DNA of 64,000 nucleotides. It comes from Dactylorhiza incarnata (lineage: Eukaryota > Streptophyta > Magnoliopsida > Asparagales > Orchidaceae). The first letter of the stretch is position 1; every line of letters begins with the position of its first letter. A model generated the notes under the pieces. That model was not told the DNA's origin, made no database searches, and saw only the letters and a program-made list of their open reading frames with translations. Shown piece by piece: positions 53,853 through 63,764 of this stretch. The stretch is taken from contig JAWHQI010000005.1 in the NCBI GenBank assembly GCA_033032865.1, positions 6,906,001 through 6,970,000 on the forward strand, given 5' to 3'. Both the position numbers and the translations under genes were made by a program.

Positions 53853-54660
53853 TAAAAAATTAAGTTTTCTATTTACCCCTCATTCCCTATCACATCAAAC
53901 TATGTGTTTTTTTATTATACAAATGCCTACATAATTGTTTCTCTTCTAGTTCCCATTTGCATTTGATCTCTATTTTATTATGCAGGAACAACAACAATAT
54001 AAATCTTGCATCCTTCCCTACCTCCATCAAATGTCCCTTCTTCAAGGGGCCTAGCTTCAGCCTTCCTGAAACTAGGCAGGGGGAGAAGTTTGTATGAACA
54101 AGCTCCATTTGATGCAATTACTCAGGGGGAGTTGTTCTATGAACTAAGCAAGGGAGAAAGCTGAAGAACCTCCAGAACTCAGGGGGAGACACTCTCAGGG
54201 GGAGTTGCTGTATGAAGAAGCTTGATAAAGCTTACAGCAGTTTGCTGATTACAGTTTTTTGATTTCAGAAAAATTCAGAAGTTCAGATGCAGATACAGTG
54301 CAGTTCAGAAGAAGAACTATATTATAGCAAATTCAGTAGCAGTTATTGCTACAGCTCAGCTTATCAGAAATTCTGAAATCAGTTAAATATTCAGATTTGA
54401 ATTCAGAATAATACAGATCAGATAAAATCAGAATTTCACAATTCAGAAGCAGCAGAATTCAGAAAAATCAAGGTTCTGATTGTATTTTCATTTCTGTTAT
54501 TATTGAAATGTATTTTCAAAAACTCAGAGTACTATTCATTTTATATCTGATAAAATATTTAAAATATATCAGATATATTCATGCTCTGTTGTTTTTGATG
54601 TTTAGTATTTGTTTATTTTCAATTTTGTCAAATAGTGTCCTAACCCAAATATGGGGAGAT
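53853..54660 (+). other. R12 3' non-coding region with repeated polypurine tracts
   Basis: No frame of note on the plus strand, so no envelope-like gene remains. CAGGGGGAG-type tracts occur at about 54076, 54125, 54180 and 54197, well before the true polypurine tract ATATGGGGAGAT that abuts the LTR (54649-54660). The rest is AT-rich with many TTCAGAA repeats. Confidence 0.7.
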
Positions 54661-56634
54661 TGTTGGAACAACCCTATTTCTAATTTGGGATAGGATCACT
54701 ATTTGTTGACTAAGGACAAGTTGACCCCAATGTATAGTTTATGGGTCAAGAGTTTAGGAAGAGTTTAGGCTGTTAGAACTAGAGAATTCATTCAGATTCT
54801 GCGTTCGACAAACTCCACACTGCGTTCGACGAACGGCTATCTGCGTTCGACAAACGGCAAGCTCTCTGCGTTCGACGATCGGCTTACATTCTGCGTTCGA
54901 TGAACGACATGCTTCAAGCCCATCTCAGTAGTCGACGATCCCATCTCAGCGGTCGACAATCCTGTCTCAGCGGTCGACGATCCCGTCTCAGCGGTCGACG
55001 ATCCCGTCTCAGCAGTTCAGCGCTCGACGCTCCCGTCTCAGCAATCGAAGCTTTTACTCAGGCTCAGCTCGATGTTCGATGCTTTTACTCAAGCTCAGCG
55101 GTCGACGAATTTATCCAGGCTCAGCGATCGACGAATCCTTCCGTTCGATGAACTCAAGTCTGCGTTCGACGAATATTCAGCAGATGTTCATAATAGTGAA
55201 TTTAATGATCAGGTCGAAGAAGTAAATGTTGTGTTCGACGAAAATCTTGAGGTCGACGAATTTGCATTCGATGAATTTTGTTCAGATCGAAGAATTATTA
55301 TTTAAGGTCAGAAAGTTTCAGACAGATTATACTTATTCCATTCTTTGAACTCAGATCGACGACATCAATGGCTCTTTCTATCAGATCAAGGAAAATATAT
55401 TTCCTTTTATTATTCCAAGATTATAGTCATTGACATTAGCAGAAAAGGACATTTCGCAGAAAAGAAAAAGGCAAACGGCGCTGCAGATGTACTGTTCCCG
55501 GAATATCTTCTCAGATATATTATATTCCTTAAGATAAAGGATTTGCATTTAATTCTGTCAGGGATTTGAAAAAGAAAAGGAAGAAAATATAGCAGAATAA
55601 TATACAGTAGATTTATTACCTTCAGTATACACGACAAATGATATACAGAACATTATTTTCAAATTGCAGCACAGTTTTTTAGAACAAGAAAGAAAGAAAG
55701 AAAAAGGAGACAAGAAGAACATATAGCTAACAGATCTTCTTCTTCCTCCTCAAGCAGCAACACATATTTTCTGAGAACATCTTCAACACCATCTCTCTTC
55801 ATTTCTGTTGCAAGAATCAGATCAGAAAAAGAAAGAAAGCTACAGGAAGAAATAGAAGAACAAAAAGCAGATCATCTTCTTCTTCCTCAACAAGCAGCAC
55901 CTTCATTCAACTGAGAACATCTTCATCAACAATACTCTCTCAGTCTTTGGTGAAAGCCCAGATCTTCAAAAGAGCAACAACAACCTGAGAAGCACTCTTG
56001 CCTTTCAGTTTTATCTGCTACAGGAAGATCAAATCTTTCAATAAAAGGCTCCAGCACATTCAACTATCAAACAAATTCATATCAGACAGAGGAGCATTTC
56101 AACATCAAATCCACTAGAGTCTTCTCTATACATCTTGACAGAGAAGAACTTCATAACCCCTCTCCATTCCATTTTGTACAGGGTTAATACTCCCTTCAAA
56201 AGTGTAACCCACTGGTGGCAAGACACCTTATCAAAAAATCCTTGTGTGGTTTTTAAGTACCTTATCAAAAGCTTATCGGTGATTTGGGCACCTGATCAAA
56301 CTCCCATTGGTGTGTGGACACCTTATAAAAAATCCCTTGGTGTGAGGGCACCTTATCAAAAATCCTAGTGGATTCCTACCCAGAGTGGTAGAAGAGTAGA
56401 CGTACCCAGATTTATTGAGGAACTACTATAGCTCCTTGTGTCCTCTGTGATTGTTTATTTCTTTGTGCTGTGATGTGTGATTTTATTTATTCTGTTTTTT
56501 ATTTATCACTCACTCTATACACATATACTTATAATAGTATTTTCAATTCCGCAAATAAAACTAAGGGAAAATGTTTTAAAACTCTATTCACCCCCCCCCT
56601 CTAGAGTTAATTTAAGATCTAACCTCCACTTTCA
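54661..56634 (+). repeat. R12 3' LTR
   Basis: 1974 bp and 41 bp longer than the 5' LTR. Most of the difference is two extra copies of the 21-bp CTCAGCGGTCGACGATCCCGT unit (54920-55015). The exact ACATG target copy follows. Confidence 0.92.
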
Positions 56635-56639
56635 ACATG

Positions 56640-57772
56640 TGTATCACATCCCTTTGTTTGAGAATAATAAATCTCAAATTGTATTTGATCTTGCTTGTCG
56701 TGTGTTTATAGTGTGCAGGAACTATAAGTGCAATACTCCACAGGTAGAAAGCAGTATGGAACCAATAAACTAAACTTAAGCACTACCTCCAGCGCTATGG
56801 GTTACCGCAGGTGCTAGCGCTACCGCCTGACGCTAGCTCAAGTTTGTGCACAACACCACGCAGCCGACGGTTTTGTAACCGCCTCTACACGAATGATACC
56901 GCAGGCATTATGAGCTACTGCAGGTGCTAGCGACAAAGTCAATAAATTGACGGCTTCTCTCTCATTTTGTTAATCCATCCCAGAGAGATTGCTTGTGCCA
57001 AAATCCCATTGATGTTATGCTGCCAAAGATGGATCTCCCACAAAAAGCTTAAGGAGAATTCTGGAGGAGGACTACGTCACGCTACATCCGAAGGACGATC
57101 GCTTCGACCTCGCTCATACTACAACGACCCTTCATCTCCAACTTCAGAAGATCTCATACAAGGAGTTTTTATTGTTGTTATCATTATTTCCATTTCATTC
57201 CATTTTGGCGACTAGGTCCTTGCGCGGCTTAGGGGGTAATTCTCCGCATGAGTTGGCGACTAGGTCTAGGAGATTAGATCTAGGGGGTGCTCGAGGCCAT
57301 ATCCGGGGAAGGATTGGCTAGAGTGACTTGAGGCCATATCCGGGGAAGGATAGGCTAAAGCCAACTGGTTTGTGGGGATACAAGTCGGTATAAAAAAGGA
57401 AAAGATATTTTCATTTGTACGCCTCCGATTTCTAGCGATATTGAAATCAAATTTATGTAAACACCTTTTATATAAATACAATCATGTCTCTATTTGTGTT
57501 TACTTGATTTCTCTCCTTTGGCATAATCTCTAAAATATTGGTTACTAAGTGTTCAATTCTAATTACTTTATCTAAATTTTTTATTTCAATCTATTTCATC
57601 ATAAAACCATTTAGTACTTGCTTCTAAACTTGGATATTATGATATTCTTTTAATTGAGCTAAATTGTTATTTTGCCTTCTCCTATTATAAAACAATTTAG
57701 TAAATTGCTTAATATTACAAAAAAAAATTTATTCCCTTATTCACCCCCCTAAGGGCGTCTATCGATCCAACA
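56640..57772 (+). repeat. R11 5' LTR, main part
   Basis: It continues from the 11 bp at 46517-46527. It has its own CG-rich repeat cluster (ACCGCAGGTGCTAGCG and relatives, 56801-56935). A frame at 56967-57215 has no recognised motif. It ends TCCAACA just before the primer site. Confidence 0.75.
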
Positions 57773-57774
57773 AG

Positions 57775-57785
57775 TGGTATCAGAG
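57775..57785 (+). other. R11 primer binding site
   Basis: TGGTATCAGAG lies two bases after the LTR end TCCAACA. Confidence 0.8.
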
Positions 57786-57820
57786 AAGGTTATTCCAAAT
57801 CGATTTAAAAACCGGGAATA

Positions 57821-58860
57821 ATGGCGTCTCATGATCTCGCTTCTACTAGTGGGGGAAACTTTCTTATAAATGAAAAATCTTTGGCACCACCTTTATTTGA
57901 AGGCAAAAATTATAATGGGTGGAACACTCTTATGGAAAAATTTCTTAAATCTTTGGATATTGAAGTTTGGAATATTACAATTAAAATGCTCCCAAGTATT
58001 CTTAATAAAAATGAAATGTTTTTAAATGCCAAATCAATGAATAGTCTATATTGTGCATTAGATCAAAATATTTTCAAACTTATTTATACACTTCCTACTG
58101 CTTATGAAGTTTAGAAATTTCTTGAGAATATTTATAGTCTTCCTTCCACAGATGATGAACAAGAGGAATTTCTTATGGATCCAAGAGAAGAAATCGACGA
58201 GGACTCATGCTTGGAGGAAGGTCTATCTAAGAGAGAAACAATATTGAACTCAATTGATGGCAAAACATCAAGCAAAAGAGAAGACGGAAACTATGGCAAG
58301 GTAAGAAAATCTAAATCTTCTCTTTTTGTAACAAATTCTATTTCTACATTTTGTGTGCTTAAATTTGCTAAACGTAAATTTCAAAGTTGAAACATGCTAA
58401 TTCCAAATTACGTTTAGAAAATAAAACTTTAAAACAAACGCTAAAGTAGAATCTTATATTGATGTTTCAAATTCTTTTTCATGCTCTTTAGTTAAAATTC
58501 ATACTCCTTGTTTAGAATGCGATCTATTAAAAGAAAAATTCAAGGATATTGAAAAAGGGCTCTTAGTTTCTAAAGAACATAATAAAAAATTGATAATTGA
58601 AAATGATGCTTTAACTTGTAAGTTAAGACAGTTAAAATCTTTTGTTGAAAAAGTTTTAATTTCTAGTAATGTCATTCATCATAAGATTTTGAATAACAAA
58701 GATAAATTAACTTATAAAATCATTTCTAAAAAGGACCACTTTCACACATCAACTCAAAAGGAGTTTAGTTTCAAAAGGAATTATGATCCTCACAAAATCT
58801 TAAGAGTCACTATTATAAGTCTCAATATATTTTCATTCATGACTCAAATTTAAAAACTTC
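57821..58860 (+). pseudogene. R11 gag and linker remnant (SIRE-like)
   Basis: The ATG at 57821 opens 'MASHDLASTSGGNFLINEKS', then 'PPLFEGKNYNGWNTLMEKFL' and 'KSLDIEVWNI', the Copia gag start (F.G.NY..W...M..FL...D...W). 'NAKSMNSLYCALDQNIFKLI' continues. After a stop at 58112, most of gag including the zinc knuckle is missing and the frame jumps to 'DPREEIDEDSCLEEGL' and a coiled-coil linker ('KEHNKKLIIENDALTCKLRQ', 58576 on). Broken by R13 at 59031. Confidence 0.75.
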
Positions 58861-59031
58861 TTTTCATGAAAATCAAACTATAAAATATTTTCCTTCACAT
58901 TAAAAGAGTATGTCTATAAGAAAGAGTGGAATTGAAAATCATCAAAATAAGAACCAATCATTTAAAACATATTGTAACCCACTCTTTCAACATTCAATTC
59001 TTAAAAAAGTCCATCACTCTTATAAACTCTC

Positions 59032-59115
59032 TGAAAGTGCACAGTTAACCACACTAGAATTCTCTAGAGGGGGGGGGGGGGTGAATAGAGATTTAAAAGT
59101 ACTTTGTGCAAAGTT

Positions 59116-59152
<37 letters not shown>

Positions 59153-60359
59153 AATAATCACAAAGTTAAGCTTCCCACACACCAACAAGAATTAAGCAAA
59201 ATAGCAAAAAGAAAATCACAGCACAACACAAAGAAATATAGTGGTTCCCAAACTTTGGGTAGTCCACTCTTCTACCCCCTTGGTAGGAATTCACTATCTT
59301 GTACTGAGTCTTTTGATAAGGAGACTCTTAGAATTAGCCTGAGTCTTTTGATAAGGAGACTCTTAGAACCAGTACAACTGAATTTTTTGAAGAGAGATTC
59401 TAAAAACTCTTTTACACAATTTGAAAATGAAATGAAGATAAGAAGAAGAAGTAGAAGAAGTAATTTTAAATAAGAAAGAATCTTCTTCCTAGCAAGAAGA
59501 TTAGAAGCACAAGAAATAGTGAATGAAATCACTCTTCTATAGTGAGAAGGAGATTGTAGGTCTTTTTCTCTTTCAATGAGAGCTATCAGAGATTGCAGCA
59601 GTATGACTTCAGAAAGAAGGAGAAGAAGAAGGTTTGTTGTTGGCTTCAACACACTATCACTTCTCTCAGCTTTTCTCACTTTTCTCTTGGGAGCTTTTCC
59701 TCTATTTCAAATGTATGGAGTGGATCACTTCTCATGTTCTTCTCTGCCGACTTCCCTCTTATTTATAGCTCTGTTTATTCAAAGAATACTATAGGAGAAT
59801 AATCAATTAGCAGACAGAGAAATAGTAAGAGAGAAAAGATTCCATAATCAATATTTCTGTAGAAGGAAAGAGATCATTCTGATTTCAAATAATATCCATA
59901 ATAAACTTAATCAATTTAGCCAAGAATCATTTAGAAGGAAAGACTGATTCAAAACGGCTAGAAAAGAATAATATCATTCCATAAAATTCAGATCTACAGA
60001 TAGAAGGAAAGAAATCTGACGTGTTTTGAATTTGACATATAAATCGACGTAAGTCGATTACTATTCGACGGAAGCGTCGATTTCAGACTGGCTGGACGTC
60101 GAGAGAAGAATATGGAAGGTGCGTCGACTAAGATACGTCGACTTCACTAGATACGTCGACTAGAAGTCAGAGTTACGTCGACATAGGTTACGTTGAATTC
60201 TGTTTAGAGCTACTTCGACTCATTCTGAGAGGAACGTCGACTATACTTCGACGTTGCGTCGAATACTATTTGACGCATATTTACTTAGACTAATTTTTTA
60301 TTCTTGGAATTTATATTCTACTCTTTTTTAGGGGTTAAGATAAATCATTTCCCCAACAA
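59032..60359 (-). repeat. R13 3' LTR
   Basis: 1328 bp. The minus strand begins TGTTGGGGAAATG after the polypurine tract and ends ...GTGCACTTTCA at 59032. It includes a TA microsatellite (59120-59148), two copies of TTTTGATAAGGAGACTCTTA (59310-59329, 59346-59365) and a GTCGAC-type motif array (60045-60270). A poly-G run lies at 59070-59082. Confidence 0.8.
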
Positions 60360-60372
60360 TCTCCCCCTATTT
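60360..60372 (-). other. R13 polypurine tract
   Basis: AATAGGGGGAGAT on the minus strand, directly before the 3' LTR. Further tracts of the type CTCAGGGGGAGC lie upstream at about 60668, 60692 and 60786. Confidence 0.75.
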
Positions 60373-60698
60373 GTCTTAACCCTATTCAGGGAGAAATTGT
60401 ACCAGCTTTTAATCAACACAGCAAGGCATTCATATATAGGAAAGAAACATGTTAAGTAATCAGAAGAAAATAGAATCATATACATAGACTTCATAAACAA
60501 TATTTAAGCATGGAGAGAGAAAAAAAATATAGAGTATATCAGCATTTGTTCAACACATTGTTCAACACATCACTCAGGAGGGGTAGGGGGAGTTTTTCTT
60601 TTCCTAGTGTATACTAAGGTTTTTAAAGAAGAGAGGTTCTCCTTCTCAGTAACATGTGGTTCACTCAGCTCCCCCTGAGTAACAGCAGTTTGCTCCCC

Positions 60699-61838
60699 CT
60701 AAGATGGAACTTCCTTTGAGCCTTCTACTTCTTCATCTTCTGGTTCTTTCTCAGCTCCAGCTTCAATTATATCAGCATTTGGCTCCCCCTGAGCTTCAGC
60801 TTCTTTTTCAACAAAAGTTTCCTTTTCAACTTCTTTCTCTGCTCTGCTAGCCTCCCCTTGAAAGAGAACTACTTGTTGTATAGCTTCTCTTGCTATAGAG
60901 AGTACATTTGTTATCTGGTCCTCATTATGTAGCTCTGGGACTAATTCATTTCCAATTGTCTTATCAGCTTTTGAAGTAGGAAGGGACTTGTGTGAGAGAG
61001 ATTTGTGACTTGAGAGCTGCTCTTCATCTAATTTCTCCCCCTTCTTGACCTTCTTAGCCAAGGAGGTTAAGAAAGACTTGGTCACTTTGGAGGAAGAGAC
61101 AGAGGACTTCAAGCTTTGCACAGAGGCATTGACCCCATCTATTTGGGTTTGCATGTGTATGATGGAGGAGTGAAGTTGGGAGCAGTGTGCATCCAACATT
61201 TCTTGAAATTTTTGGGCTGCTGATTGGATACACTGGGTGATGAGAGTGTTAGTGGATGGAGATGGCTCAAGGTGTGAAGATGTAGGTAGGATAGGAGTTG
61301 TGATGGTAGTAGAGACTATTGGTGTGGATGATGTAGGTAGGGAAGAGATGTCTGTATGCTGAGGAGGAGGTGAGGATGGATGGCTAGGAGAGTTTGGAGG
61401 AGAGGGAGTCCTATCAGGAATGGAACCAGGCTTGGGAATTTGCCTGGTCCATTTTGAGAAGAGGGCTATGGACATCCTTTTTCCAGGGGGAATGGGGATT
61501 CCTTTTGACCTACATAGGTCAGGGAAGGAGTGGAGGAGTACCTGACTCATGATCCTCATATAGGCATTCTCTTTGTGAGAATATTTGTAGCCTATCATTT
61601 TCAGTAAGCAGCTGGCCCAGTTAACCTTATTTTTCAGCACAAGGGCCCCCATGATGTTCAGTTGCTGCTTGGGCACTGCATCATGGGCAGAGATCTTGCA
61701 TAATATAACTTTTCCTACTATGTCTGCCAATAGTCTATATTCCTCAGAAAAATCTATTTTCTTCAGGTGGATTGGTTTATCTTTGGAGAACTTCATGATG
61801 AGTAGTAGATTCTTGGTTTCCTCAGGGGTGAGATCCAC
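60699..61838 (-). CDS. R13 extra ORF, part 2: Pro/Ser-rich and coiled-coil protein
   Basis: About 379 codons, read from GTG at 61838 with the frame open slightly upstream. The N-terminal 150 residues look globular ('ADIVGKVILCKISAHDAVPK', 'KVNWASCLLKMIGYKYSHKE', 'PIPPGKRMSIALFSKWTRQI'). A Pro/Ser/Thr-rich stretch (about residues 138-200) follows, then a probable coiled coil (about 200-275, 'QTQIDGVNASVQSLKSSVSS') and an acidic Glu/Ala tail. I know no function. The position between gag and LTR, the Pro-rich segment and the coiled coil recall envelope-like ORFs of SIRE and Athila/Calypso elements, but no signal peptide or membrane segment is seen. A captured host gene is possible. Confidence 0.55.
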   Translation of the reverse strand: MDLTPEETKNLLLIMKFSKDKPIHLKKIDFSEEYRLLADIVGKVILCKISAHDAVPKQQLNIMGALVLKNKVNWASCLLKMIGYKYSHKENAYMRIMSQVLLHSFPDLCRSKGIPIPPGKRMSIALFSKWTRQIPKPGSIPDRTPSPPNSPSHPSSPPPQHTDISSLPTSSTPIVSTTITTPILPTSSHLEPSPSTNTLITQCIQSAAQKFQEMLDAHCSQLHSSIIHMQTQIDGVNASVQSLKSSVSSSKVTKSFLTSLAKKVKKGEKLDEEQLSSHKSLSHKSLPTSKADKTIGNELVPELHNEDQITNVLSIAREAIQQVVLFQGEASRAEKEVEKETFVEKEAEAQGEPNADIIEAGAEKEPEDEEVEGSKEVPS

Positions 61839-61878
61839 AGGTTCATCACCTGATAAGGGAATGATGATGAAGATTTAT

Positions 61879-62205
61879 TTAGTTGTCTTTAGAAAATAAT
61901 TTGCTTCCCCTTTTTGATTTGAACAAGGATAATGTACCTGATGGAAGATCAAAAGTGTCCCTAAGGTGTTCTGCTGAGATTGAGACAGGTGTCTCATAGA
62001 GTGTTCCTGTGATTTCTCCTTGCTCAGATATTTGAACATGATTCATTAACTCAGTGAGTTCTGTCTCTAGGATTCTGCATCTTGTGGAAATGAGTTTGTC
62101 TAAACCAGCTTCAGTGAAGAGAGCTATGCTGCTCTTATAGTTTTCGGCGGCGGCTTGGAAGGATTCAAGATCAATGTCAAAACCGGAGTTAATCTTGGGA
62201 GCCAT
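61879..62205 (-). CDS. R13 extra ORF, part 1
   Basis: 108 codons from the ATG at 62205: 'MAPKINSGFDIDLESFQAAA', 'ENYKSSIALFTEAGLDKLIS', 'ETPVSISAEHLRDTFDLPSG'. It ends at 61879, and the frame of 60699-61838 opens just beyond in another phase. The two are probably one protein split by a frameshift between 61838 and 61900. No domain recognised. Confidence 0.5.
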   Translation of the reverse strand: MAPKINSGFDIDLESFQAAAENYKSSIALFTEAGLDKLISTRCRILETELTELMNHVQISEQGEITGTLYETPVSISAEHLRDTFDLPSGTLSLFKSKRGSKLFSKDN

Positions 62206-62960
62206 TTAGGTCAGTGAAAGAGAAGAAGAGATGGCTGGTCTAAGAAATGAGAAGGATGAGAGAAGCTCAGGAGTGTGCAGAATTTTAACTGAAGAGTCTA
62301 TTTTAGTCAGGTGAAACGTCGATACGAGACACAACTCGAGGTTTATTCGGTACAGCCGTAGATGTGACCGAAAATATTTCAGTATTGCCACTCTTTTTCA
62401 TGAAGTCGACGTTGCGTCGAGTGGAAGTCGATGTATACGTCGGTATAGTCTGATAGGGTTTCCTATCGACGTATGCGTTGATATGAGTCGACGCATACGT
62501 CGAGTTTACTAATCATTTTTAGTTATCGACGATGCATCGATTAAGGAATCGACTTGATTTTTACTTTGTCTGAAAATTTCAGGTTTTTCTTGAGGGGTTA
62601 TTTCTTCCTAATCCTAAGGTTTTCTAAGTCACCCTTGGACTAATTTTATAAACAGTTGGATTGATTGTGCAAATATTGTTTGGCAGTGTGGCCAATTTTA
62701 TTGCAGATATAACACCTAATTTTCTTTTGACTAAGGAGATTTGAGTTTAGGGAGGAATAGAGATGGTGATTAGGATAAAATTTTTGATCAGGATAGTAAT
62801 TTTGATTATGAAAAGATTTTTGATTAGGATAGAAGTTTTGATCAGGATAAAAATTTTGATCAGGATGAAAGGGTCCTGAATGGGGGTTAAGATAGAAAGT
62901 TTTGAAGAATACCCATGTCCTGTATTTAAGTTGCTCTGAGATTTTATGCGTCGATATCTA
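62206..62960 (-). other. R13 spacer with CG-motif array and zinc-knuckle remnant
   Basis: 62310-62560 is an array of TCGACGTATGCGT-type motifs directly upstream of the extra ORF. 62673-62714 encodes 'CYICNKIGHTAKQY', a CCHC knuckle with Tyr in place of the last Cys. 62770-62880 is a run of repeats of TTTTGATCAGGATA type. Confidence 0.6.
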
Positions 62961-62971
62961 TTCGACGTATG

Positions 62972-63652
62972 TTAAGAGTTGCGTCGATATGTATTCAGCG
63001 CTTTCTCTAGATTGCGTTGATCTGGAATCGATGCATAGGAGTAGTTGCGTCGATTGAAAGTCGACGTACTGTTATTCATGTGTCGATGAGAGGTCGAAGC
63101 ATCTAAGTGATTGCGTCGAGTAGAATTCGATGTACTATCATTCATGCGTCGATATGAAGTCGACGCAATTTTATCTTCACAGATTTTATTTTTCCCTTTT
63201 TCTGATTGGAGTTTTGTTTCCTTTGGCATAGTTGCTTTCTCAGAGGTAGTTTGAGTGTCTTCTTCTGAATGGTATGATGATGATTCATTAAGGTGGTTCA
63301 TCTCTTTGAAGGTGAGGTCTTCTGTATTTTGTGAGTCTTCTTCTAAGTTTGTTGATTTGATGGATTTAGTGAATTTAATAGGGCTCATCCAAGCAGGTTT
63401 GGTAGATGGTATTGAACTGGTTGAAGGATCAGCTCCTAACCCAAGATTCTTATGTCTGATTATTTGTTTTTCAGTGATTTCTTTAAGTGTTTGGCTTCTG
63501 ACTTTTATAGATTCTTCAAAAGCTTTTGCATGGGATACTTTCTTCTTAAGGAGTTGATTTTCTATTTTAGCACTATCAATTTCTTTTTCTGTTTTATAGA
63601 TTTTACATCTTAGTTCATAATTTTTTGAACATGTATCCTCTATTTTTCTCAT
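62972..63652 (-). CDS. R13 gag-pol linker
   Basis: 226 aa. The N-terminal 75 residues form a coiled coil ('KTEKEIDSAKIENQLLKKKV', 'HAKAFEESIKVRSQTLKEIT'). 'RHKNLGLGADPSTSSIPSTK' matches the R12 linker ('LNSKLGLGASSSEPP'). The C-terminal third is a low-complexity segment of Arg-Arg, Asn, Ser and Thr ('YRRMNDSTSNSTRRNHLDAS'). It is encoded by GTCGAC/TCGACGCA repeats, the same motif as in this element's LTR. In SIRE elements it is part of the gag polyprotein. Confidence 0.7.
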   Translation of the reverse strand: MRKIEDTCSKNYELRCKIYKTEKEIDSAKIENQLLKKKVSHAKAFEESIKVRSQTLKEITEKQIIRHKNLGLGADPSTSSIPSTKPAWMSPIKFTKSIKSTNLEEDSQNTEDLTFKEMNHLNESSSYHSEEDTQTTSEKATMPKETKLQSEKGKNKICEDKIASTSYRRMNDSTSNSTRRNHLDASTSHRHMNNSTSTFNRRNYSYASIPDQRNLEKALNTYRRNS

Positions 63653-63764
63653 ATTAATTTGATCTTTTAGATCCTTAATTTCTTATTTAGCTTTTAGTTG
63701 ATCTAAACAAAATCTTTCAAAATTATTTTTAAAATCATCACATAGAAAATCTATTTCATCAAAA

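Larger units (their letters stand above)
46528..56634 (+). mobile_element. R12: SIRE/Maximus-like Copia element, both LTRs, nearly full length
   Basis: 10.1 kb: 5' LTR 46528-48460, primer site, gag with a long coiled-coil linker, protease, integrase, reverse transcriptase, RNase H, a non-coding 0.8-kb 3' region, polypurine tract 54651-54660, and 3' LTR 54661-56634. Exact ACATG target copies flank it. LTR length near 2 kb and a large gag fit the SIRE lineage. A few stops and frameshifts make this copy defective. Confidence 0.92.
46517..59031 (+). mobile_element. R11: Copia element, LTR split by R12 and interior split by R13
   Basis: Its 5' LTR is 46517-46527 plus 56640-57772 (TGTTGGACATG ... 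TCGATCCAACA, with 7-bp inverted ends TGTTGGA/TCCAACA). R12 sits only 11 bp inside it. The primer site is at 57775-57785 and a decayed SIRE-type gag and linker follow to 59031, where R13 inserts. The rest lies beyond the window. R11 itself sits in R7. Confidence 0.78.

Noticed and set aside
53585..54117. Envelope-like gene in R12 between RNase H and LTR
   Set aside because: No open frame of useful length on the plus strand, and the minus-strand frames are antisense of RNase H or short.
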